NCBI GenBank assembly: GCA_949130495.1
Contig: OX422211.1
Location: forward strand, 334,584,504 to 334,648,503
Length of the DNA: 64,000 bases
Direction of reading: 5' to 3'
Origin: Sambucus nigra
Lineage: Eukaryota > Streptophyta > Magnoliopsida > Dipsacales > Adoxaceae
The stretch's first letter is position 1. Every line of letters begins with the position of its first letter. The notes under the pieces were generated by a model, which was not told the origin of the DNA, made no database searches, and worked only from the letters and a program-made list of their open reading frames with translations. Shown in pieces: positions 23,026-35,026 of this stretch. Made by a program: the position numbers and the translations under genes.

Positions 23026-25975
23026 TGTAACACCCCGTCTAATTAAATACCGGTTAGCTACTCCTTTATTAAATTAATACAAAATATCAAGTTGGTTCAG
23101 TCTTAGCATCACCGTCGAAAAATATTTAATTAATTACTAGCCACCTAATATTTAAAAAGAGAGATGTCAAATATTATTAATTAAGTTATCAAATAACCAA
23201 GAATTAAATCATTAACCATCAATCGCACAAACAATGTCATATAAAGAACCAACAAAAGGAAATCAACTGAGTTTGGAGTAAACACTCCAATAATAATAAT
23301 GCCAGAGTAAAGAAAGTCCCAATACAAGAGTCTAAATAAATAAACCAATAACCGGAATAATGATAGTCTGTAACTACAACCTCTAAATAAGAATGTGCGA
23401 CATGCCCTAACTAATACAAATGACTCTGAAGGAACCAAGGATAAATATGAAGGCGTCAAATACCAAGATCTTGTAGCTTACATAACAGCTACAGTACATC
23501 ATCAGAATGGAACTCTTATTCTTGGCGTCCCTGTGGCTGGGCACCTAAAAATGTTTTTACAAAACAAAATAGATTTGGAGGAAAACGGGTCAGAGCCTGA
23601 GGTGAAAACAGTTTAAAAGTTTAGCAAGTGTTTAAATTATAATTAAACAACACATATTATAAACACGTTAGTTGCGTACTCTCACATGAGTTTCTCCCCT
23701 CTCAACTAATGTTCACGCCTAACGTATGCCCTTAACCTATCATAATTATGTCGCTAACTAACTAGTCCGTACCACTTCCGCTTTCGCATTCTACCATAGG
23801 ATGTCTACTCTTAATATCCAGGTAAGTTATATTCATAACCCATATTCGCATTCATTAAATTACTTATATCAAGTGTTAATTAAATTCTCATTCTTAACCC
23901 ATTCAAATATCTTAGTTATTCACATTTACTTAGCAACAAAGAGCCAGTCACAAGTACATAAGTATAACACTCTCAGTACATAAATACATATATGGCACGC
24001 ATAGGCTAAGTTGCAGTGCTCGCATACTCTACTATAAAATCCCTGTACATCATGTACGTAAGGATCACGTGTTCCGAATCACTCAGGAACCGTCTAAATA
24101 CAAATCACACATATTGGAGGCGAACATAGTTCACATACCCATGGGTCCCGCACATACCTATACTCCCATGGTCAGCTGACTTATCAACTCACAAATAAGT
24201 CATTCAAAGTCCTATGTCTTTAAGGTACCAATCTAAATCCTCCCGAAGGCACACAAAGATAAGATGGCCCTTTTTCGAAAACTAACCTCCCGTGATAGCA
24301 AGTATGGTAGGTATGTCATACAGATAAGAAATCCATACACTAGGCATTCACACAACCTAAGTAGTCATATTTCAATATAGTTATTCACACATTCCATCTA
24401 GTAAGTCTCGTACGTAGCAAGTTTATCCTGAACATCATACGTAATATATATTTAGCTTGATAACTCTCTCGTCGTATCAATTTGAGTACTTAAACCTGTC
24501 TCAAAAGGTTACTAGGTCTCCTATTAGTTTCTAATGTTATCTCAGTAGCTTAAAGTCCCTCCGTTACTGTTCTTATCCTTACATCATCATTAATTCCCAT
24601 TATAGTTTCAATTCGAACGATTTCTAATCGTACCTCACTCGGTAGACCCTCGTAAGCAATATCATTCAATTTTATAAGGTAAACCATTTTTCCTGGCATC
24701 AACTAAGACCCTATTGACCTTAACTAAGTCCCACATTGTTAATTTAAACATCCTAAGAATCATCATCAGCCTTGGGATTTTCATTAAGCCATAAGGGACA
24801 ACAATTGCCAAAAATCAGAAGGGGTCGATCGATCGAAGAAAAGAGGTCGATCGATCGATCAAGCTGGTATCAGCCTAATTTCTCTTAAACCGTTACGGGT
24901 TTCTTCCTTTTTACACCTCTAATTCTTCATTAAAACGTCCCAAACTTCCAAGAAAGTTCACTAATCATCCTATTAACATATCAACATCATCTCTAATGAA
25001 TTAGAATCATTAAACCCTTATGGATCATGAGTTTCTTGGATTAAAACACCTAATTTTCATAAAAACCCTATTTCTCCTAATTTCCTCAAGAACACTATAT
25101 AATTCAATACAAATTTATTATTCTCTACCCATAAATCATAATTTCGTGGCTACTATTATCTCCAACGTTAAACTACATGCAAGACCTACCCAGATTATGA
25201 TTTCAATTCTTCAAATCCATTCAATTTTCATTATTCAAGGTTATTCTCCAATTCTAACCTAACATGGATCATATATGCGCTAAATTATTGCAAGTTAAAT
25301 CACTTGCCTGGTAATGAAGATTCTGATCCGATGAAGTAGACGATATGGGGATGATCCTTGCTTTCCGATCTATCCGGTGGTGGTGACGGTGGTGCAAAAG
25401 TCTCTAAGTGGTGGTTTTTTATTAGAAACTTCCTTCTCTTCCACTCTAATGTCCGTTTATGATTTTTGGTTGAGAAACCCTAAGGGACTCAAGTGTTGAC
25501 TGATATTAACTGTCTAAAATTCGTGGGTCACTATTCACCCAAAAATAGGAATGACTAAAATACCCTCCCGGGTTGTCGATTATGCCTAAAAATGCCCCGG
25601 GACCCAAACTAAACCCCCGGCTAGTTTTTTCTGACTATCTCGAACCTTCCGGACATGTTGGAGCACTCAAAATTCTCATACGGATGACATAAAAATAAAA
25701 TACTTTTAAATCCATTAAATTGGGTCCTGACACGACTAACACGCGCGCCCCATCTTAATTACCGAAACTGCCATATTTTCACCTCACGTCAATTTTAATC
25801 AATTCAATAATCACATATTACCATAATCACTCAGTAATATTCAACAACATTATAATAATCAACTACTAACTCTCGTCTCGCTAACATTTAAATCCGAATT
25901 AATTTTCTAATTAATTATCCCAAATTAATTTAATAAATCTCATAATTAAAACCCATAAAAATACGGGGTATTACA
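23026..25975 (-). repeat. Solo LTR of the element 2 family, 2,950 bp, nested in element 3 LTR
   Basis: Plus-strand ends are TGTAACACCCCGTC and ACGGGGTATTACA. Flanks TGGGT (23021-23025) and TGGTT (25976-25980) are a near-perfect 5-bp target duplication; the empty site in the sister LTR reads GTGTGGGTACATAAG. Its contents follow the split LTR at 7931-13248 in the same order, so it is given the same minus orientation. No gag-pol is present. It contains a TCGATCGATC palindrome cluster at 24823-24867. Confidence 0.86.
24823..24867. repeat. TCGATCGATC palindrome cluster in solo LTR
   Basis: Two adjacent blocks, GGGTCGATCGATCGAAG and AGGTCGATCGATCGATCAAG, within 45 bp. They lie about 1.11 kb from the LTR's 5' end in the transcription sense. 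Confidence 0.85.
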
Positions 25976-27572
25976 TGGTTACATAAGTATTTGTGGGTTA
26001 GTCAGTCAGTTTTGTATTAAAACTATCTCTTTTAAAGTTCCCAGGGTTGATTTGTAATTATCTTGGGACTTTAAAGTACTCAAATTAGGATTATTATTGA
26101 ACTTTATTGTAAGAGAGTTTTTGTCTTAAAATATTTTGAAGTATGTATAGACAAAATTTGGGGATCAAATTCATAAGTTGAAAATGTTGATAGGGGTTAA
26201 TTTATAAATTTTTAAAAGTTTTATTAAGTAAAAACCTTGTTTTTGCATAACTTGATCTAGGAATATCAAAACATGGCCTTACCTTATACCATTTTGACAA
26301 GAAAATTTTAATTGATATTTTGAGAAAAACTCAGAATTCCTGATTGGACACGCGCCCTCATGCGCATGGTCAAGGTTTCTGAAAAAAGTCATCATCCTCA
26401 ACCTCTCAATTTTGACTTTTTAGGTTTCAATTTTTAACCAAGGTTTTCTCATTCACTTTTATACCATTTGAGATTATTCCTTAACAAACTTAACCTAATT
26501 TTTCATGAGGAATCCAAATATATAAGTTTTATGTACTGATATTCAATATAACTCAAGTTCCAAAACTGTGTTTCTTCTAAAAATTTGACCTAATCTTTGT
26601 GGATTTCTAGAGTATGGCAAGGTGTCTTATGAACTTGGGTTGGTTTATGCTACATGTGAGAGTAGTTTGGTTTTGGTTTCAAAGATTAAGATGGATTGTG
26701 CATGGAGAATTTTGAATTTGTAGTTTTTGAGTTCAAAATACACTTTTGATCGATGTGAGCTCTACATGAACATTCATGCTTTCTATCTTAGGCTATTCTA
26801 CACGTAAAAACTTGAATATTATGATTGTTCTAACTATATTAACTATGAAAAAAACAATTAGAATTGAAAGAATTAAAAATGAAGCATAAATGATAAGATA
26901 CCTGATTTGGTAGAATTTTTGAGATTTGGAACTGAACTGTAGGGTGAGTTTTTACTGCAACGATCGTGGGATATTTATACTACTTTATGAGATTATTTGA
27001 TTGGAGCTCATAGGAGGTGGATTTGAATCAGTTTAGATGAAGTTTTATTAATGGGTAAATGTGATGCAGATGGGTTCATGGTGTTCACATGTCAATTTTA
27101 ACCTCTAGTGCTTATGTGTTTCACCATATGGATAGGGGTTAAACTAGAAATAAAAAAGTTTTTAGTTTTGTCCTTAATTGTTGGTATTTTACTTTTATAG
27201 CCTAAAAAGTGCAATTTTTGTAAAGTATAGGCGTATTTTGGTAATTTTAGAAAGGTTCCAGGGTTGAAATTATAATTTGATGTTAATTAAGGTCTAAAGT
27301 ATTAATTTGATGTCAAGTTGGGGTTTAGGGGTTAAATATACCTCAAGTTATCTTACTTTGAAACTTTCAGGGGCTCATTTATAATTTATTAACACTTTTA
27401 GGGATCTATGTTAATAAAAAAAATGTAGGTTTTTTAATGTAGTTGCTTTCTTCTGAGAAAACATTTGATTTTACACATCTTACAAGGGTTTAAATCATGG
27501 TCGTAGGTAAATTAAGGTTAAAAAATTCTCGGTTCTTATAGTCTTTATAGTCTACCGACCTAAAAAAAATTG

Positions 27573-28880
27573 TCATCGAAGTTTACCTTGAAATAAGTCG
27601 GGGTATTGATTCTTCATTGCTTGTTCTGGTTCCCATATAACTTCTTTCTGATTCTGATGTTCCCCAAGTACTTTAATAAAAGGAATTTCCTTGTTTCTTA
27701 GATACTTAACTTGGTGATCTGGAACATTAATAAGATGTACTTCAAACTCATAATTGGGTTCGTCTGAAACATTTTTGCTATGTAACGGTATGGAATGGGT
27801 CTGAAATATACTAGTGTAACTGTGAAACTTTAAATACATTATGGATATTGGATAATTCCATAGGCAATTCTAATTGATAGGCCACAAAGGCGATTCATTT
27901 AGAAATTGTGAAAGGTCTAATATATCTGGGGGATAATTTTTCTCTTTTCCTGAAGAGTAAAATTCCTTTTTTGGGAGACACTTTCATAAACACTTGATCA
28001 TTCTCTTGAAATTCTAAAGGGTTTTGGTGTTGGTCTGCATAAGCTTTTTTGTCGATCTTGGCCCGTCTTTAACTTCTCTCGAATTTGTTGTATTATCTCA
28101 GTGGTTTCTTGGATTATCTCTAGACCAAAGTGTTTACTATCTCCTGACTCTATCCAACATACAAATGATCTACAAGGTCTTTGGTATAAAGCTTTAAATG
28201 GAGCAGCTTTAATACTGGCTTGGTAATAATTGTTATATGCAAATTCGACAAGAGATAAGTATATAGTCCAATGGTCAGACATATCCATCTTATAAGCATG
28301 TATTTTATCTTCTAGGACTTAAATTATACGTTCGGATTGCCCATCCATTTGGGGGTAGACTGCAGTACTTAAATGAAGTTTACCACCCATTGCAGTTTGC
28401 AATGCCTGTCATAATTTTCCTATAAATTGAGAATTCTATCTGATATAACGGATAAAGGAACTCCATGTAATCGAATAATTTCTCGAATATATATCTTGCT
28501 ATGTTTTTGGAATGAATTGGTGGTCTTTAAAGGCAAAAAATGGGAGGATTTTGTAAGTCGGTCTATTATTACCCAAATTGAATTATATCCTTAGGACGTA
28601 TGTGGTAGACCACTTAAAAAATCCATTGAACTATGATCCCATTTCCATTCGGGAATATGTTAGGGTTGAAGAAGTCCACCAGGGTGTTGGTGTTCTATCT
28701 TTACTTATTAACAAGTAAGACATTTCCTTACAAAATTCTCAATATCATTTATCATGTTTGGCCACCAATATTGCTTCTTCAAAGCATGGTACATTTTTGA
28801 ACTTCTGGGGTGTATTATAAATTTCGAAAGATGAACTTCTTGCAATACTTCTTCTCGAAGAGATGCATCGTTAGGTACAT
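27573..28880 (-). pseudogene. Integrase and chromodomain-like C-terminus (element 3)
   Basis: From right to left: HHCC zinc-binding region (EVHLSKFIIHP, MYHALKKQYWWPNM, RKCLTC followed by two stops), then the core with SMDFLSGLP, IWVIIDRLTKSSHFLP, LHGVPLSVISDRIL and a YPQMDGQSERII stretch, so D, D and E are recognisable. Then come WTIYLSLVEFAYNNYYQAS and, after further breaks, the C-terminal IPFIKVLGEHQNQKEVIWEP and AMKNQYPDLF. This last part is the chromodomain-like tail of chromoviral integrases. Stops and frameshifts occur at several places, so it is inactive. Confidence 0.8.
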
Positions 28881-30501
28881 ATAATATATTTCTAAATCAT
28901 AGTCTCATTTCCTTGTTATAAGAAAAATCTAAATTCTTGCTCGAAACATTTTGTACAAAATGAATCTTGGGCTTGTTGAACTAAGATTTTCTCTCTCAAT
29001 TCGAGATAAGAGATAATGTTAAAGAGTTTCGTACAAGGGGTAATTAATTGTAGATCATATTGCTCTATGATAGTTGCAATATCGTAGGAAATTAGGGTAT
29101 GAAGTCTTCCTACTGGATTCGACTTATAGCGTCGGCTACTACATTACCTTTACCTAGATGGTAATTCAATTTAAATCATTAATAATAAAAAAACTATATC
29201 CAACGTTGCTGTTTTAAATTCAAGACCTTTTTTGTAAAGATATATTTCAAACTTTTATGATCCAAAAAGACTTGAAAATTTATAACATAAAGGTAACAAC
29301 GTCAAATTTTCAAAGTAAAGAATATGGCTTCTAGTTCTAGATCATGGACCGGATAATTATGTTCGTTAGTCTTGAGTTGCCATTACTCGTTTTCTATCAC
29401 TTTTTCATTTTACATTAATACACATCCTAGTCCTTGTAATGCAGTATCAGGGTGAACATCATAACTTACGTCACTAAAAGGAATTGTGATGATAGGAGCA
29501 GTAGTTAATTTGTCCTTCAACACTTGGAATGATGGGTTACATTCTCCAGTCCACACAAATGGAACTTCCTTCCTAGTTAGTTTATAAAGGGGAAGATCAA
29601 TGCAAATGGATATTATCGTCTAACTAGTTACCATATTGGTAGGACTTTTCCATTCCAAAAATGGCTAAAATTTTGGGTTGATCGACTTAGATTCCATTTT
29701 TAGAAATCACATGTCCTAAGAGTTATATTTCCTTCATTAAGAAGTGACATTTGATCTTTTTTGATTATAATCGAGAGTTTCTAAGGGTACTTAAGACTGC
29801 TTTCAAATGTTGGGAATGTTCTATCAGATTTTGAGAATATATGAGAATATCGTCAATAAAACAATAATGAACTGGTCAAGAAAAAGTCTAAAGATTCTAT
29901 GCATTAAATCCATAAAGGCTGCTAGGGCGTTTGTCAAATCAAATGACATTACAGTAAATTTAAAATGTCCGTATTGAGTTTGAAAAGAATTTTTCGGAAT
30001 GTCTTCATGTTTAATGAATAACAGATAATAACCGGATCACAAGTCTATTTTAGAAAATATCCTCGCTCCTCTAAGTTAATAAAATAGATCTCCTATTTTT
30101 GGTAAAGGATACTTATTCTTAATAGTTACTGAGTTAAGTTTACGATAATCTATGCATAGTATAAAGCTTCCATCATGTTTCTTAATGAATAATACTAGAG
30201 CTCCCCAAGGTGATGAACTTAGTCGAATGAATCCTTTTTCTAAAAGATCATCTAGTTGGGTACGAAGTTGTAAAAGTTCTAAAGGAGATATTCGATACGG
30301 AGGTATCAAATTAGGAAGTATATAAGGATAAATATTGATACTAAACTTAATTTCTCTAGGAAGGGTAATCCTGGTAAATCCTCGGGAAAAATGTCTTCGA
30401 ATTATTCCAACAGATTTGGAATTAAAGAAGAAATCTGGATTTGGAAATTGGAAGGTTCTGATGACATGATCCTTGAAACATAAAAGAACAATTATCTTCA
30501 T
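28881..30501 (-). pseudogene. Reverse transcriptase and RNase H (element 3)
   Basis: The first 141 codons (30501 to 30076) are open and include the linker, [40 protein letters not shown] and [20 protein letters not shown]. Beyond a stop, the palm motif [20 protein letters not shown] lies near 29830-29880, so the catalytic Asp pair is kept. RNase H remnants near 29170-29360 read NYPVHDLELEAIFFTLKI, DHKSLKYIF and NYHLGKGNVVADAISR. Frames shift several times. The motif order is that of Ty3/gypsy. Confidence 0.8.
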
Positions 30502-31860
30502 TTCAAAAATGAATTTTCTTAGCGTGACAATTTATATAAGCATGATGTTTGGATAAAACATCCATTCCAATAATAATATCAAACTAAGAATATCAAAGAT
30601 TACCAGGTTAACAAGGAGAGTTCCTAGACTAAGATAAATTTTACAATTTCTATAACCTTGCGCTGGTGTATTGATTTCACCTATTGGTAACTCAATATCC
30701 AATGGAACGTTTAAATATGTTAGTTATAATTGTAATAATTTAGCTAGTCTAAGACTAATAAAAGAATGCGTAGATACTGTATCAAATAAAATGTGTGAAG
30801 GAAAATGTTGAAAAATGGGACTACCTTATATCATGTCATGTTTATTTTTTATAGGCAGTACAGCATAATTCCTCCCACGACTCAGGATTGGCATAACTCT
30901 CTATGTAGAGTTTAGCTTAAAATGATTCTGGACAAAACAGAATTTTGGATTTTGTGAGGGTTTAGTTTGCTGGCGACGGATTGGAGCTGACTTTAATTTA
31001 GGAAATTGGGGCCGAAAATGTCCTACTTCATTACACTCGTGACAATGAATTTCTGAATAGGTTATGTTATATGAATCCGAGAATAAGCTTGTCCACTCAA
31101 ATTTACATACGGATGAGGTCTAGAATGAGATGGATTTATAATAACATAGTTGTTTCTTACGATTGGGGGTGAAGATAGGATTATGGTAGAAGAATTGTAT
31201 TCCACAATGGCTGCAACGTCAATCGAATGAGAATACTCACAAATTTCTAATGGGGTGATTGAATTCTTAATTATCGGATCTAATTATCTTTAAAACTGCT
31301 TGCATTTTTTATCTCAATATCCACATATTCCAGGGCATAGAGAGATAGTTCAGTAAAACTAGTATCATATTGAGCTACTGAGAGGTTTGCTTGTGGGATT
31401 TTTAAGAAATCAATAGTTCAGTGATCTCCCTCATTCTCGGGAAAATAATTTTTGAAGAAAGTTGCCTCAAATTTTTCCCAAGTAAAATAAAAAACATTCT
31501 GATTGCATGACATTTCTTGCCACCAAAAATCAGCTTCAGATTTAAACATATAAGTAGATAAAGTTATTAGAATATTAGTAGCTATATCTACTCCATTCAG
31601 AATTTTCACAACCTATTGCATCCATTTTCAAGAAAATATGGGGTTCGTTGCCTTAGAAATTCTTTAAGATCATTCATTATATGAATTTCGTCAAAAACAT
31701 CCTCAGGAGTAGTATGAGTAGTCTGTTGTTGTCAGCCTAACATAGTAAGTTCCTGAAGACATAACATGATCCCTTCAGTTTGATTCTGTTCCGGTTTAGT
31801 TCAAGCCGAGGTGATTCAAGTACTAACCATCCTAAAAATTGAATAGTTTAAATAACAAAA
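30502..31860 (-). pseudogene. Gag and protease (element 3)
   Basis: Gag core near 31418-31609: SEADFWWQEMSCNQ and FTWEKFEATFFKNYFPE, the W...TW..F...F...YFP pattern of gypsy gag. A nucleocapsid knuckle near 31020-31050 reads CHECNEVGHFRPQF, in which the last Cys of CX2CX4HX4C is replaced by Phe. The protease active-site region near 30770-30800 reads ILFDTVSTHSFIS, where the expected D-S/T-G triad has become DTV. Several stops and frameshifts. Gag and protease would form the virus-like particle and process it; both are disabled. Confidence 0.72.
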
Positions 31861-32202
31861 GTTATAAAAAAAATTAACTAACAACCCTACTATATTTCAC
31901 ATAAAGTTATATGGTAGCATACTATTATACATCATAACCCATTTAGTACAACTAACGTTATATAATTTGTACAACACCTTACTATATATAACTCATGTTA
32001 AAACAACTTTTTTTAATGTTAGGTTCTAATAAGTGGGAATGAATGCTTTGTCACTGGATGTATATTTTGGGTTAACTAGATAATCTCCTTTATCTACGTC
32101 ATCATTCGAGTCACCTGTAGTTCTGGTAGAATAACCACTGTTAATTTCATCATTAGATGTAGCCTCGAGGTACATTAGTGGAGTTGGTAGTTCGTCTAGA
32201 AG

Positions 32203-32457
32203 TTAAAAATCTATAGCTTCTTGAAGTATGACCGGATCATTGGCAAAATCAACTACCTTTCGCATTTCTTTCATCTTGCTTAAAGCTCTATTAGTCAAAA
32301 CCAGTCTTTTAATCTCATTACTTGACCCTTCCGAATTTTCCTTGACTCCGCAATTATTTTCCCTTCGCCTGACTAGAGCCTCCTCCCTAACACGTGTTTC
32401 CCATCTATTGTCTGGTTTGATATTCATACTAAACAGGAACATACCCCACGTGTCCAT
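32203..32457 (-). pseudogene. ORF in the leader of element 3, possible gag N-terminus
   Basis: An 84-codon charged ORF (ETRVREEALVRRRENN, KRLVLTNRALSKMKEMRK) between the PBS and the gag core. I recognise no domain. It could be the start of gag or an upstream ORF; chance is possible at this length. Confidence 0.3.
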
Positions 32458-32580
32458 GCTGCAAAATGGGATTACAATATAATTATATTAACAATAGAAG
32501 TTACAAAAAGATAAACAACTAATACCTTATTTATTTCCCGCATAGAGTGCTAACCTAACGATATGTTTAGATTTAAAAAA

Positions 32581-32593
32581 TGCTCTGATACCA
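32581..32593 (-). other. Primer binding site of element 3 (initiator tRNA-Met)
   Basis: The minus strand reads TGGTATCAGAGCA two to three bases inside the 5' LTR end. This is the classic match to the 3' end of plant initiator tRNA-Met. Confidence 0.92.
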
Positions 32594-32596
32594 ACT

Positions 32597-35026
32597 TGTC
32601 ACACCCAACTTTTTAGTATGAATGAACAAGAACAACAAATAGATAAATGAATCAAAGCTAAGGTGGAATAACATAACTTTATTCATTACTAAAAGATTTA
32701 CATAGGGTGGAACCACCGTAGGGGTGAGTTACATGTCTTTAGTACAAACGTTAATATAGAAAATTAAAAAGCGCCACTCCTTGATCCTCTCTGGCTTAAT
32801 CTCTACCCATACGATCACATATGCAAACAAGTGACTGGTTTTTGTCTTTAGTAGGGAAGATATACTATCCTCTCTCTCCGGATAAGGAAGGAATTCGCAT
32901 AAATATGGTAAGAAGGTTCTACCCGTCCTATAACAAATATATAGATATAAATGAGAGTTGGAGTGTGTATAGAATCAATGTTTAAAACGTTGACAATAAT
33001 AATCTTATAATCCCATACTTATCAGTTTATAAGAACATTAAAGTGTTGGAACTCATAATTCCATACTTACTAGTCCGTTTAAGAAATAAAGTTCATTACC
33101 AGTTTATTTAGGATCATGTAAAGAAAGTAAAGGGGGTTTGAACTAATAATCTCATACTTACCAGTTCATTAAAGGGTATAGAAGTAGTTAAGCCATCAGT
33201 AAAATAATTATATTAAGAAATCAACCCAAAACCATTGGGGAAGGTAACCTACTATGCACATAATTAAAGTGGCACTCATACGTATGTAGCAAAAATCACG
33301 GAACTCAATCATCTGAGACCAATAGGCCAAGTAGAAAGTTTATTGGGATAACACGTGAGTCTACTCCCTAATTAATACTGATTCTTATAGTAAAAATAGC
33401 ACAAAAGTACAAGGGTAACTAACTCAATATGGAGAATGATACAAGTTATAAGACAAGAAGTGTTAAAATTTATCCTTTAGTTAAGTTAAAATTCTAGTGA
33501 TAAATTCAAATACTAATGATGGTTAATAAAATATATAGTATGAAAATATAATAACATGCACACATTAACAGTAAACATGAGCTATCACATAGTGATATCA
33601 ATAGAAGTATGTCAAATACACAAGGGATTCTATTGAAAAGGTAAGAAAAACCTACTTGCTTTGTATTCGGTCGGCTAGCAATCACACTAGGATATCTGGA
33701 AGAGTCGGGGCTTGATTTTCTATATACAATGTGTGGGTACATAAGTATTTGGGGTTTAATCGGTCAATTTTGTATTAAAATTGTCTATTTCAATGTTTCA
33801 TGGGTTCATTTGTAATTTTATTGGGACTTTAAAATACTAAACTTAGGATTTTTATTGAACTTTGGTGTAAGAAAGTTTATGTCTTAAAATATTTTGAAGT
33901 ATGTATAGACAAAGTTAAGGGGTCAAATTCATTAATTGAAAAAGTTGACAGCGGTTAATTTGTATATTTGGAAAAGTTTTCTTAAGTTAAAACTATGTTT
34001 TTGCATAAATTGAGCTAGGAATATCCAAACATGGCCTTACCTTATATCATTTTGACCAGAAATATTTAATAAAAAATTTGAGAAAAAAAAAATTAAAAAT
34101 TCTTGATTGGCCCCCGCGCCCTCACGCGCATGTCATGGTTTCTGAAAATAATGTTCATCCTCAACCTCTTGATTTTGACTTTTTAGGACCAAGGTTTTCT
34201 CCTTCATTTCTATACCATTTGAGATGGTTCCTTAACAAACTTAACCAAGTTTTCATGAGGAATCCAAATACATAAGTTTTGTGGATTGATATTCAGTATA
34301 ATTGAAGTTCCAAAACTATGGTTTATCTAAAAATTTGACCTGATCCTCGTGGAATTTTAAGAGTGTGGTAAGGTCTCTTATGAACTTCGGTTGGTTTCTG
34401 TTATATGTGATAGTAGTTTGGGTTAAGTTTCAAAGATTAAGATGGATTGTCCATGGAGAGTTTCGAATTTTTAGTTTTTGAGTTCAAAATACACTTTTGA
34501 TCGATGTGAGCTCTATATGAACATTCATGGACTTTAACCATTACACTCGAGATCCTTAGGATATGATGAAGTTATATGTGGCTTTAAATCACATTTTAAT
34601 GCATTATATCAAGATTTACCATTGAAGCTCAAGCTTTAATTGTGTTTCTACACGTAAAATCTTGCATATTATGATTATTCTAACTATATTAACTATACAG
34701 AAAACTAATAGAATTAAAAGAGTTGAAAATGAAGCATAAAATGATAAGGTACTTGATTTGGGAGATTTTTAATATTTAGAACTGAACTGTAGGGTGAGTT
34801 TTTACTACTAGGATCGTGGGGTATTTATACAACTTCATGAGAGGATTTGATTGGAGCTTATGGGAGGTGGATTTGAATAAGTTGAAGTGAAGTTTTTTTC
34901 ATTGATAAAGGTATTGCACATGGCCTCATGGTGTTCTCATGTGAGTTTTAACCTCTAGTTCTTAGGTGCAGCACCACGTGGACATAAAATCAACTCGAAA
35001 TCAAGAAGTTATTTGGTTTTGTCCCC
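32597..35026 (-). repeat. 5' LTR of element 3, truncated
   Basis: Plus-strand start TGTCACACCCAAC, colinear with the left LTR up to about GGTTTTGTCC near 35020, where similarity ends. The left copy runs about 400 bp further, so the U3 start is missing here. This copy holds about 110 bp (34534-34643) absent from the left LTR. Confidence 0.82.

Larger units (their letters stand above)
21936..27538 (-). repeat. 3' LTR of element 3, interrupted at 23026-25975
   Basis: Pieces 21936-23025 and 25976-27538 rejoin to about 2.65 kb. At the break the left side ends ATGTGTGGGT and the right continues ACATAAGTATTTG; in the other LTR these are joined without interruption near 33730 (ATGTGTGGGTACATAAGTAT). 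The inner boundary near 27538 is approximate because no clear polypurine tract or TG start was found there. Confidence 0.82.
21936..35026 (-). mobile_element. Ty3/gypsy chromovirus with both LTRs (element 3)
   Basis: Minus-strand element. The right LTR (32597-35026) is the 5' LTR; next to it is an initiator-Met PBS, then gag, protease, RT, RNase H, integrase and a chromodomain-like end, then the left 3' LTR (21936-27538). The two LTRs begin alike on the plus strand (TGTCACACCC) and share long colinear stretches, for example AGGTGGAATAACATAACTTT and CATAGGGTGGAACCACCG with small changes. By eye roughly one base in ten differs, so the insertion is old. A solo LTR is nested in the 3' LTR, and the 5' LTR is truncated at its outer end near 35026. 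Confidence 0.85.

Noticed and set aside
32228..32482. 84-codon plus-strand ORF
   Set aside because: Antisense to a more charged minus-strand ORF in the leader of element 3; no domain seen.
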